Of a stretch of DNA of 64,000 bases, positions 48,640 to 58,520 are shown piece after piece. Made by a program: the position numbers and the translations under genes. The DNA is from Saxidomus purpurata. Its lineage: Eukaryota > Mollusca > Bivalvia > Venerida > Veneridae. Every line of letters begins with the position of its first letter. The first letter of the stretch is position 1. The notes below the pieces were generated by a model. It saw only the letters and a program-made list of their open reading frames with translations. It made no database searches and was not told where the DNA came from. The stretch spans positions 37,235,996 through 37,299,995 of the forward strand of contig JAFMSR010000005.1 in assembly GCA_022818135.1 (NCBI GenBank), written 5' to 3'.

Positions 48640-48850
48640 GAAAAAAGATATCTCTCTAATTTCAAAGAGATATCTTTCGTTTTAATAATGATATCTTTTT
48701 CACGTTGAGAGGTGTCCTTGTATCACAGACATATATCTCCTGTACAGAGACAGAGATATCTCTGTAAGTAGAAGAGATATCATTTCTTGGAAGATATCTT
48801 GTTACGCAATAGAGATATCTCTGGAACTGAAACAGATATCTCTTAAAGAC
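48640..48850. repeat. Cluster of AGAGATATCTCT palindromes
   Basis: At least six full or partial copies of the 12-bp palindrome agagatatctct occur in 210 bp, as in gatatctctctaatttcaaa gagatatcttt, cagagatatctctgtaa, and gaagagatatcatttcttgg aagatatctt. Neighbouring copies can pair into nested hairpins. One diverged copy recurs at about 49890. Confidence 0.75.
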
Positions 48851-48854
48851 GATC

Positions 48855-49280
48855 GCGGTTTTGATTTGATTTGAAGTAAATTTTATAAAGGTCCGTCCAT
48901 AAGAGCAAATAAATTATGTTAGCTTGAATTTGTGGATGAGACCTCGGCATGTCTCCCATCATACCTATCAAAAGTGTTTTTCTGTTTCCAAAATAGGAGA
49001 GATTTACATGACTGCAATTTCCAGCCAGTATAGCCCAAGGTTGAATTTGATTGTTGCCAAAGAGTAGGCCAATCACGGCGACCAATGAGATCTAAGTGTG
49101 ATTGACCTAGTTCTCCATAAATATTTTGATTTGAATTGAAAGAGATTTTATCAAGGTCCGTCCAAAAGCTAAATTTTTAGCTTATGTTTTGGATGAGACC
49201 CCGGCATGTCTCCCTTCATGCCTAGAAAAGTAGAATTTTGAAGCCGAAAAGAGGAGAGATTTACCTGATCGCGGTTTGAT
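48855..49280 (+). repeat. Two-unit tandem duplication, about 260-bp period
   Basis: ttttataaaggtccgtccat ... gatgagacctcggcatgtctcccatcat ... aggagagatttacatgac recurs as ttttatcaaggtccgtccaa ... gatgagaccccggcatgtctcccttcat ... aggagagatttacctgat. Non-coding; part of the interior of the 6.8-kb element. Confidence 0.7.
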
Positions 49281-51209
49281 TTGTATTACGTCAGTGGCAA
49301 TATACACATGGCCTCCCCTCCAACACCACCCTCCCACCCGAGACAACAGCTCATTTTTCTTAATAAAAAGGTTGGTGACCTATCATTTTTAAATTAGTTT
49401 TCAATAAAGTGATGTTTGAACAATTCGTCTGCAAAAAATTAAGAAATTCTCATTGCTTGAACATTAAGAAAATAAACTTTGACAAATGACTACAAATTTT
49501 ACATTTTGTTTTCAGAAACTAATTCTCTTTATATTTTTATTTCAGTTTGAATACATTTTGAAATCTCAATTCATGTAGTTTCGTGAAACAGGATCAATTG
49601 CTTAACATTTTATATAAAAAAAACAATGGTGAGTTTCCAAATTTAGAGTTTTATGATTGATAAACATGAGATAGGAGTCATTTTCACTGCTTTCAGGGGT
49701 ATACTTAAAAAAGTGTCCATTACTTATAATTAAGGCAGCTGACCTACCTTTTTTATTTTATTTTCTGACTTATTAGGTATTACCCTAACAACAAACCAAA
49801 TTTCATAAAATTCTCATTGCTTGAAAAATATGATGAAACTGTAGCGAGCGTCTTTAAAAGACAAGAGATATAGTTCAAAAACTATTTGTGAGAGATATCT
49901 TTCAAAGCAACAAACACATAATAACTGATCCCCGTACTTTATTTCGTACTCGAAATTGTTCGTCTAGGGTCAGTGCATAACCAGGCTGGTAACATTGCCC
50001 AATCTGGCTCCCAAAAGCGTCTTCTTAAAAACTGAAAGCAGTTGTATTTATTGTCATACAGATTCTATTATATGACATAGACAAACAAATCATATACATT
50101 TTTTACTATGAGAAGTCAAAATTACGATAAATCGCGAATGTGAATGACTTGGTATTTTCACAGAGAGTTATGAAAGGTCTTATAGATATAAATAATGACA
50201 ATAGAGTGTGAATAAACTAATTTCACAAACAATAAATAGCCACAGTCACCTAGAGTTTGGATCCCCATCCCCATGATCCATCCCAGTAAATACAAGCAGT
50301 GAATATAAACAAATAAAAGAAACTACAATGGGTAACTGGAGATGTAGAAGAGGCTACTTTCAGGCTTACATCATATAGACAGTCAAATGGAAGATATGTA
50401 TTACCATTACTTAACAAACATGGCAGTCCAGTTTTGATGGACAAAGAAAATGTGAAATACTTAAAGACACATTCGTTGGAAGAGCGCACATAGCAAATGA
50501 AAGATGATGAATTCATGGTAGAAATGTTCTCGTTTTTGACCTTTGACCTCTTCATTTGACATTGACCTTTGATTTAACTACCAGATTCATGTGCGTATGC
50601 GTTCATCAAATAATGATGGACATACCTGTAAAATAATTTGAAAATCGATTGAATGGTTACAGAGTTATGTGGGTATTCCAGAAATTCTCATTGAAATTAT
50701 CAAAAACTGCAGAAAATGCCCCACCAATCATTTTCCCGACCTGAAATCTTCGGGAACTTTATGATTCGTGCCTAAGCAAACCATTTCCAGTCTGCATGCA
50801 AAAAATAATTTCTGTATGAATTTTGTCCGGGTCAAAAGTTCAACAGCCTGGACTATTACCTTCAAACCCTTGAGGTAGGGACATAGTTCTTGCACGCGAC
50901 ACGTCGTCTGAACATTTGTGCCAAGTTATTTCAAAAGCTTTCAGTTAATGACAAAGTTACAGCCCGGACACAAAGAAAAGATGATATCTATCAACCAAGA
51001 TGAAAAAACGTTAAAACAGCAGTTTAATCTATTATTACCTGGAAGTTGAACTGCCTAAACAATTACAAATTGTCTATCTAAAATTGAATTTAGATTAAAT
51101 GAATACATAAAATAACCACGAGTCTTACAAATACATATGTTACACAAGATTATTATGCACAGAATACCGGAAAAGGTACACCATAATTTCATGCGTGTAG
51201 TGTATCATA
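49281..51209. other. Right interior of the 6.8-kb element
   Basis: AT-rich. Holds one unit of the 170-180-bp family (about 50860-50965) in the same orientation as those at 45420-45660. A 101-codon minus frame at 50250-50555 has no recognised domain. No transposase motifs seen. Confidence 0.45.
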
Positions 51210-51607
51210 CCAGCGCCGTGTAATCTAGCCTAAAATTGTATCACGTGTAATCTAGCTTTTTATCAAAATGGTGATAATTCCTTAAAATTCAAGAAATTAA
51301 ATCTGCTCACACCCATACGATGTAACAATAATATCTAGCATTTATTTTGGCTAAAAAACACGTCACATGGTAAGTTTTTATGCCTTTGTTTGGAAAAATA
51401 CTAGATAGTCCGTGAAATTTAGCCCAACAAAATTCTTTTCCACGATTACATTTGAATGCATTCCAAACAATCTATGCATACTTCAGCGGAGGGAAAGGAA
51501 CCAAAACACGCGGAATTTTAATGGCCAGGGTATAGGATATGTCTTGAATATCATCAATATGTGTGGAAAGTAATATGAACGAAAAAGTACGAAAATCAGG
51601 CACTTAC

Positions 51608-51627
51608 CGGTGTTTATCATCCGCCAT
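51608..51627 (-). other. ATG mini-exon with consensus donor in the right TIR
   Basis: Mirror copy of the mini-exon at 44955-44974, read on the minus strand towards the element interior, again followed by gtaagt. Conservation in both arms follows from the arms being near-identical, so it is not independent evidence of coding. Confidence 0.4.
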
Positions 51628-51953
51628 TGTCCGTGAAATCTATCAAAACAAAGTCACGTGATTCCCCACAGTGAGTTTTACTGCCTCTAAATATATCTTC
51701 AGTTTTATCCAAAACACAACAGGCTTCAGTTTATTATAATTACAAGAGAATCTACGGCAGTACGATTTACATCCGTGGGAATATTTGAAAACGTCTGTAC
51801 AAGAACTATTCTTGTGTAAGACGTCATTTACGTTAGTGATACTATGTAAATAAATATTTTGCCTGGTGACTGTTATTATTTGATATCGTTATTTAAAATG
51901 TCACAAGAAAACAAAAAACATTATATACGATAATATGATTATGCATGTTGCAG

Positions 51954-52209
51954 AACAACCGGTACAGTTGTCATGATGGTGTTTATGTCAATGATTATCG
52001 TGGTCCTGCTAAATATCTTGATAGCTCAATTAAGTGATACCTACCACAAGATACAGAATGATGCTTTAAAGTCAGTGATGGCGAATAGAGCCTGGATAAT
52101 AACACGATTGGAGAGAAATGAATGGCACATCCTTCCTGGCCTAATAGAATTTATACTTCACTGCGGCTGGAACAGTCAGATGTCTGAGAAGTATAGATAC
52201 CTTTCAAAG
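51954..52209 (+). CDS. TRP channel exon 10: S6 and TRP-like helix
   Basis: Acceptor catgttgcag|a and donor tcaaag|gtatat. TTGTVVMMVFMSMIIVVLLN and ILIAQLSDTYHKIQNDA form S6 with the family's LLN.LIA..(S/G)DTY..(V/I)Q motif. NRAWIITRLERNEW continues as an amphipathic helix after S6. 85 full codons after the completed Arg; phase 0 end. This is the most diagnostic exon of the gene. Confidence 0.92.
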
Positions 52210-52649
52210 GTATATTAAAGTTGATTTGAGGATAGCAACACAAATTGTAGAGGAACAACCAAAAATGCAATTGGCTAACCATTGCTACATTCATAACAAA
52301 ATGACTAATTTATTTCGTTGTTAGCTCACTTGAGCCACTGAATCAGGGTGAGCTTTTAGGAACGATAAATGTCCGCCGTCTATCAATATTTGACAGAAGC
52401 ACCTTGGCATGAAGTTCTGGCTATATGTTTCAAATAATTCCGGTAGAATAAACAATTAAAAATATAAAGATATATATAAATCTTCTTTTTAAAACAACAA
52501 AGCCCTTAGCTTAGATATTTGGTATATAGCGGTGACCAGTGATCCTTTCTCATGTTTGTTCAAATCATGCCCCTGGGGTCAAAATGGACTCCACCAAAGG
52601 AATTGCTTGATTTACACAGAGCTATAAAGGGATCTCTGTAAATATGTTT

Positions 52650-53660
52650 ATACCCCCAAAACGAAGTTTAGGGGGGTATATAGGAGTCACCCGGTGGTTG
52701 GTCGGTCGGTCGGTTGGTCGGTCGGTCGGTTAAAAACTACTGGTTGGAATTCAATACAACCTCATACAATGGTCAAGCACATTGAGAGGAAGTGCAGTGC
52801 ACAAGAACCATAACTCCATCTTGACTTATTACAGAGTTATTGCCCTTTGTTACTTTTCCTTGTCCGGAGCATAACTTGAAAACTGCTAGTTGGAATTCAA
52901 TACAATTTCATACAATGATCAAGCACAATGAGAGGAAGTGCAGTGTACAAGAACCATAACTCTATCTTGAGTATTTACTGAGTTATTGCCCTTTGTTCCT
53001 TTTCCTTGTCCGGAGCATAACTTGAAAACTACTAGTTGGAATTCAATACAATTTCATACAATGATCAAGCACAATGAGAGGAAGTGCAGTGTACAAGAAC
53101 CATAACTATATCTTGACTCATTACAGAGTTATTGCCCTTTGTTACTTTTCCTTGTCCGGAGCATAATTTGTAAACTACTTGTTGGAATTAAATACAACCT
53201 CATACAATGGTCAAGCACAATGAGAGGAAGTGCAGTGCACAAGAACCATAACTACATCTTGACTAATTACAGAGTTATTGCCCTTTGTTCCTTTTCCTTG
53301 TCCGGAGCCTTTTTCGAAAACTACTGGATTGAATTCAATACAACTTCATACAATGGTCAAGCACAATGAGAGGAAGTGCAATGCAAAAGAACAGTAACTC
53401 TATCTTTACTCATTACAGAGTTATTGCCCTTTGTTACTTTTACTTGTCCGGAGCATAATTCGAAAACTATTGGTTGGAATTTAATACAACTTCATACAAT
53501 GGTCAAGTTCATTGAGAGAAAGTGCAGTGTACAAGAATCATGACTCTATCTTCACAAATTACAGAGTTATTGCCAAAAACAATATCTCTCTTTAGTTTGT
53601 TTGCAAGGTATTCTGTTACTACGAACTTCCTCAGTTTATAAAGCAGTCTTTTGGGGGTAT
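52650..53660. repeat. Bounded tandem array, exact 146-bp period, ATACCCCC/GGGGGTAT ends (intron 10)
   Basis: Head atacccccaaaacgaagttt aggggggtatat with a ggtcggtcggtcggt block; then at least five units whose tccgga marker falls at 52863, 53009, 53155, 53301 and 53447, exactly 146 apart; end cttttgggggtat. The array carries gagaggaagtgcagtgYac and agagttattgccctttgtt in each unit. The even period and high identity suggest recent expansion or gene conversion. Confidence 0.82.
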
Positions 53661-54271
53661 TAATCACATTTAGTGATAGCTCTAGTTTTGTCTGAAAGCA
53701 TAAGGCCCCGTTAAAAACTATGATCGACAATTATTTTGAACAAGTATATATAAAAGCAATGTTTGAGTTCATATCTGATTTTTATGTATGTGTTGGACAT
53801 TTGTGACATTGGTGTGATACTATTTAGAAGACATTGCTCACCAAACGTGATTTTACCTTTTGTTATTGCAAACTTAATTATATTCGTGACACATTTCGTT
53901 ATGATGTGCAGCTGTACAAGTCTGGTTAAAATAAGATGATAGAAGCGATAAAGGTATTGCTGTATTACCTTTATTTGGGCTTAACGATAACTCATTTGCA
54001 TGATATTGTATGAGCTATATTTTCAGAACATTCTGTTTAATTCTTTGAAGTTAATTTCCATTTCAAAAAGCTTAAACAATGTAGTAATGAGTGATATATA
54101 ATCTGTGAGAAGTGTCGAACCGACCGGCACACTAATATAGGGAATAATTAAATTGAAATGTGTTGCAAGACCTAATTCGTCGCCATGTTGTAAATCGTAA
54201 ATTACAAAGTTATCAAAACGTAGGTAAGATTATTTGCCTATTTGATCTGTTCTATATTTGTCTTTTTCTAG

Positions 54272-54511
54272 GGAAACAGGGAACGGTATTATCAAGAAAA
54301 ACATTCTGATGTTGATTTGAAAAGTCAGCTGACGAGACACCATACGGAGCTTGACCACATTTCGTCAGCGATAAAAAGACTAGAAAATAAAGTTCTAAAG
54401 GCTGATCTAAAAGCACAGACTTTAAAGTCAAGACAGCGAGCTCAAACTGAAACTATTAAACAAATCAATAACCAGTTAACTGAGATCAAAGAATTGCTAA
54501 AGAAGAAGTGA
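54272..54511 (+). CDS. TRP channel exon 11: C-terminal coiled coil and stop
   Basis: Acceptor ctttttctag|gga; 79 codons, then TGA. After GNRERYYQEKHSDVDLKSQL the peptide is a long heptad-like helix (ISSAIKRLENKVLKADLKAQ, then QTETIKQINNQLTEIKELLK) ending KKK. C-terminal coiled coils are a known tetramer contact in TRP channels. No AATAAA was seen close after the stop; the nearest similar signal is in SINE-flanking DNA near 54899. Confidence 0.8.
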   Translation, partial: GNRERYYQEKHSDVDLKSQLTRHHTELDHISSAIKRLENKVLKADLKAQTLKSRQRAQTETIKQINNQLTEIKELLKKK

Positions 54512-54714
54512 GATGGCAACTGCTGTTGAGTCATCAACGAACAAATTATTTAGAACGAATTATTTTATAGGTTTTAACCATGCAAAACATGCAATATAAT
54601 TCTTTGCATACTACAAAACTCGTAGTGATGTACAACTTGGATTTAAATTTATTTTTGACAAATTTCGATGTCGATATTTCTTGATAATTATTTCTATTTC
54701 AAAAATATGATAAG

Positions 54715-54893
54715 AGTACTCGGAAAAGTCGGCGGAGTTTCGGACATGGAAGTAGCTCCTTCCGACTTTTCAAATTTACTTCAGCGCAGAAACTAAGGAC
54801 ACTGCCGACATGGCGATGGTAGGGATCGAACCCGGGGCCCTTCGATCCTGAGGCGAACGCGCTACCACTGCGCCATGGCGGCTCCACAATTAA
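54715..54893 (-). mobile_element. tRNA-derived SINE, second type, just 3' of the TRP gene
   Basis: On the reverse strand: gccatggcgcagtggtagcg (A box), then cctcaggatcgaagggcccc and gggttcgatccctaccatcg (B box), then gtgtccttagtttctgcgct and a tail holding the imperfect palindrome agtcggaaggagctacttcc ... ccgccgact. The head is close to a canonical tRNA, but a SINE body follows it and the acceptor stem does not close, so it is not called a tRNA gene. Confidence 0.75.
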
Positions 54894-55240
54894 AAGAAAA
54901 AATAAATATAGAAATAGAAATAATATCTGTATAACTACATCAGTCGCATGAAATAGCTGTGTTTAAGAACCTAAATATTATTTTTGATTGCGTCAAGTTA
55001 GCCTTAGAATACCTTCACCTTGTTTTCCTTTAAAAAAGCCAATAAAATTCAGGATTAACAGGTTTTGATTCCGGGAGACAAAACAATGAATATAGATATG
55101 TATGATATCTTGAATGGTTGCCTGAATAGGGGAGTGAATTCCAACAGCTACTATTTATGCTATTTTACACATTGCCGCCGAACTGAAACAAGGTCCGTAG
55201 TAGTTACGATAGTTTTCAAAAAATTCAGCTTATAAGAATC

Positions 55241-55399
55241 GAAATAATCTATGACTTAGAGTGCTTTATCGAAATTGAAGCATTTCCCGTCGATAATGTG
55301 CCTGCGTAATAATAAACTCGGGCTTCGCCCTCGTGAATTATTCCGCCAGGCACATCACCTCCGGGAAATTTCGAAGCACTCCAAGCCATAGGTTATTTC
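55241..55399. mobile_element. 159-bp hairpin MITE / foldback
   Basis: Arms of about 70 bp pair with some mismatches: gaaataatctatgacttaga with ccaagccataggttatttc, and gtgcctgcgtaataataa with gaattattccgccaggcac, around the loop ctcgggcttcgccctcg. The loop resembles that of the hairpin at 3040-3155. Confidence 0.7.
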
Positions 55400-55931
55400 A
55401 AGTACAATTAGCCAGCGTCCTTCTTGCATTCCCCAAAGGAGTCTTTTGTACTCAAAACTAGTCAGGCAAATCTCCTTTTACAGCGGTTTCGGACTATTCT
55501 ACTATATGGCATATGTTTTTACATGATAACAGGGTCCCTCTGTATTTTCATTAAGTTTTAAAGGGATACAACTTTTGAAGACTTGCTGTCAATAAATGCC
55601 GTACTTTAGATTGGGTGTTATTTCCCTGAAACTGTCTTCATTTCAAATACCCATGAGCGGTTGTAATCATTTGTAAGAGGTTTGCAATTTAGGTCTCTGT
55701 ATTTTTTCAACTCCTTCGGGATATGCAGTATATTAAATACAAAACTTTAAACTTTTTAATATTTTACATTATGAAAAACACTGATAAAAAAAGAAAATCA
55801 TAACACTTGTATGAGACGATTACTCAGTGGCACGACTGATGTGAGAGTGAAACTATTTATACCAAATTCATGACTTTTTACATGTTTGCATGTTATAAGA
55901 TAACCATATCTTATGAGAATCAAGCACCATA

Positions 55932-56238
55932 TGTACATCTTCAAATGTAATTTGTCTTATAATTTGCAAAAAATGTAAAACACAATATGTGGGCCTAACA
56001 CGACAACAAGTTTCCAGACGGATGAACAGTCATAAATTTGATATAAATGAATGCGATTCGGGATTTGCTAGTAATGTTGCAACTCATTTTAATTACTTTG
56101 ATCATCAGATGTATCTTTTTACCTTTTTACTACTTGATGTTGTTAAGAACGATTTGGACAGACTGATGCGCGAGACTAACTTGATTCATACTTAGAATAC
56201 AACTTGGCCCAGTGGTATGAACAGTAGTGGATTATTCG
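55932..56238 (+). pseudogene. GIY-YIG endonuclease domain of a Penelope-like element (fragment)
   Basis: The frame reads SNVICLIICKKCKTQYVGLT, RQQVSRRMNSHKFDINECDS, VATHF..F and KNDLDRLMRETNLIHT, then a stop, then NTTWPSGMN in the same frame. This fits the C-terminal GIY-YIG domain of Penelope-like retroelements: (V)IY.I.C..C...YVG.T......R...H...I, .A.HF, E...I..L.T..P.GMN. The GIY triplet has become LII and a stop sits near the end. No reverse transcriptase precedes it (only AT-rich DNA at 55400-55930). Distinct from the LINEs elsewhere. Confidence 0.82.
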
Positions 56239-56324
56239 ATGTGTACTCTTATACATATCTTACATTTATTAGTAATGTTTTTTTTTTATTTAGACATGAG
56301 GGGTTTTATGTTTTATTTTTAAAA

Positions 56325-57085
56325 TTTTCAAAGAACTACTTCCTAGGGTACAGCGACCCGGAAGTACTTGCTGACCGGTGTCACACCATACCGTATGTTG
56401 TATATTTTTCTGCAGTGAATTTGCATCTGTTTGATCCTGCAGTTTTTTGCTTATTCTGGCGTGTATTTATGAACATCATATTGGTTTTGTTGCAAAACAA
56501 TATGCTTATTTTCCACAGAATAATATGTAACGTCATATCATAATTTGTACGCCAAATTGTAACGTCATTGCAGTGATGTCATAACGTCATTACATTATAT
56601 TATTTATAACATTTTATGGTGTAACATCGACCATTTTTATCACATTTGATTCTATGGTAATTGGAGCACTTTTGCACATTTCCTGTGACTTTCACAACAC
56701 AATTCTGCTGTCCATATTTCTCATCTCCATCATTATCAGAGTCAATTTACACCAGAAAAGCTACATGATCAACAATTAGCTTTTTTGCTTTCGCTCAATA
56801 TCTGGAGACACAGAACAAATTTCCAATGCACAGCTGTCATGCATGCCAGCGCGGAGTAATATTTGAACTCTTCGATCACAAAATGTAGTCCTGAAGAAGA
56901 CAGACAAAAAAACTGTTATATTAATCAGAAATGGCCAAATATTTACATAACAACAATAAATACAACTTATATTTCATCACGCCATCAACAGACAGCTCTA
57001 AAATGGAGACTTCAAATATTCAAATAACTGCTTCCTAGGGTACGCCGACCAGGAAGTACTTGTTGGCCGGTGTCACACCTAAATC
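56325..57085 (+). repeat. Dispersed non-coding repeat, copy A, with doubled terminal block
   Basis: The block aactacttcctagggtacag (56334) recurs at about 57028 (aactgcttcctagggtacgc), each followed by a ggaagtacttg ... ccggtgtcacacc piece. Between them lie tttgattctatggtaattgg, tgtagtcctgaagaagacag and taaatacaacttatatttca, which recur in order at 58290-58515. Confidence 0.65.
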
Positions 57086-58285
57086 TTACCAAATTTTTTA
57101 ATTAGCCAAATATTTATCTCATTTCTTTGGTATATAGGTTTTTGTGAGAAATGCAATATAAGACATTAACAACTCAAGCCCGATGCAGTAGGGCAGGAGC
57201 ATTTTTAAAATATGATCTGGTCTATGGACAGCCTAGCTCAGAAAAGGAATTCTGTGACAAGTAGAATCTTTACAAAACTGGTCATTTGTTTGAAAACATC
57301 TAATAGATTTTCATGAAATAAACTGTTGTTTAACATATTAATGTTGTTGTATTTGCATCATGTAGGAATAAACCCTACTATGCCTAAGTGACATATATGT
57401 GTTTTAAGGACTACATCGGTCGGAAAATGTAAATAAATGACAAATTTATCCCTTACATGCTTAAACAACAGATTTTCCAAAGAACCAAGAGAAAGATAAA
57501 ACACACATATGTGAGCTTCAAGACACTGGCACTTCAGCCACAACCAGAACTAAAAAGTAAAATGGCCGTGAATTACTTAGTAACAGAGTGGATAAAAAAA
57601 ATGTGGCTATGAACAAAGTGTACACATTATACGAAGCTGTAACCTGCAGACACAGTTACGTGTCATGTAACACAGCAACGTGAAAGAAGTATAGATTTCC
57701 CAGCTACAATTTAAATGCATGTTTTTGCAGCAAAATGCATGGCTTGCAGCAGGTGCCGTCTTGAATTGCTACAAAAAAGTACACTTTCTTTTTATAAATT
57801 GTTTAAACTGCTGAAGGCATTACATTTACCACTTCCACGTAGCAAACTGTTCATCTACAGTATTCTGTGGCAATCATTGTGTCTTGTAAACCTTTTTATG
57901 AGAGAATTTACCTTGACACAATTACTAGCTTTTATCCGTGCTTTCAGTGCTTTGATTTTATGAAAACTACCAGATTTTCTATTAAATAACCCAAATTTGT
58001 CAAACAATGCCTTTTTTATCATGGATCTTCGCACCAGTACAGACAGCATGAATTTAATAACATGAATGTTGTAAGGATGTAAACAAACTTAGGGAAACAA
58101 CTCAGATTACACATTTCAATCATAAATTTAACCGTCAAAATTTAAGAAATCCAATGAAATTAAAATTTCACAAACTTCAATAAAATCATTTTTAACACTG
58201 ATTTGTATTGTCCTTAGCTGCTATCATGTGAAGTTTCAATGCATGCCACCTTATAGTTTCCATTTTTGAAATTTGTTATATAGGT
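57086..58285. other. Sequence between repeat copies, nothing recognised
   Basis: Opposed frames at 57715-57963 (+) and 57855-58049 (-) overlap, and neither shows a known domain. The minus one (MLSVLVRRSMIKKALFDKFG...) is Lys/Arg-rich but has no support beyond openness. Confidence 0.35.
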
Positions 58286-58287
58286 GT

Positions 58288-58520
58288 TACACCGGTCATA
58301 TTTGTCCCATTTGATTCTATGGTAATAAGAGCACTTTTATACATTTCATGTAACTTTCACATATGTAGTCCTGAAGAAGACAAACAAAACAACTGTTAGA
58401 GTTATAAAAATGGCCAATTATTTACTGAACAACAATAAATACAACTTACATTTCATCAGGCAATCCACAGTTAGCTCAAAAATGGAGACTTCAAAGAACT
58501 ACTTCCTAGGGTACAACGTG
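58288..58520 (+). repeat. Dispersed non-coding repeat, copy B
   Basis: gtcccatttgattctatggt, acatttcatgtaactttcac, tgtagtcctgaagaagacaa, aatacaacttacatttcatc and aactacttcctagggtacaa run in the same order as in 56620-57045 but are more compact: about 160 bases present in copy A are missing. Confidence 0.65.

Larger units (their letters stand above)
44909..51673. mobile_element. 6.8-kb element with 464-bp terminal inverted repeats (intron 9)
   Basis: Ends are CACTGTGGGGAATCACGTGA and its complement, flanked by a perfect 6-bp direct repeat AGTTTT (44903-44908, 51674-51679). Left arm 44909-45372 and right arm 51210-51673 match in inverse orientation with few differences. Interior: pieces of the 170-180-bp family in the same orientation at both sides (45420-45660, 50860-50965), a palindrome cluster, a tandem duplication, and no transposase I can recognise. 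A 6-bp duplication with long TIRs is seen in Polintons and Dada, but the termini do not look like Polinton (AG...). Unclassified, probably non-autonomous. Confidence 0.82.
19718..54511 (+). other. TRP-family cation channel gene, 11 coding exons (gene span)
   Basis: Assembled by eye from 11 exons with AG/GT borders. All phases agree, giving one open frame of 675 codons from ATG 19718 to TGA 54509-54511. Domain order: charged N-terminus (1-73), ankyrin pair (about 85-155), linker and pre-S1 (162-310), S1-S2 (312-371), S3-S4 (373-430), S5 (about 440-470), pore helix (483-500), S6 (about 513-540), C-terminal coiled coil (about 612-675). It should act at a membrane as a tetrameric cation channel. 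TRPA1 proteins are about 1,100 residues with 14 or more ankyrin repeats, so this is compact. Subfamily is unresolved. Extra symmetric exons could be missing in introns 1 and 2. Confidence 0.82.

Noticed and set aside
54800..54890. Possible tRNA gene on the minus strand
   Set aside because: A and B boxes are good, but a SINE body follows and the acceptor stem does not pair. Called a SINE.
57715..58049. Two overlapping frames in opposite directions
   Set aside because: No domain, no splice context, and they lie between copies of a non-coding repeat.
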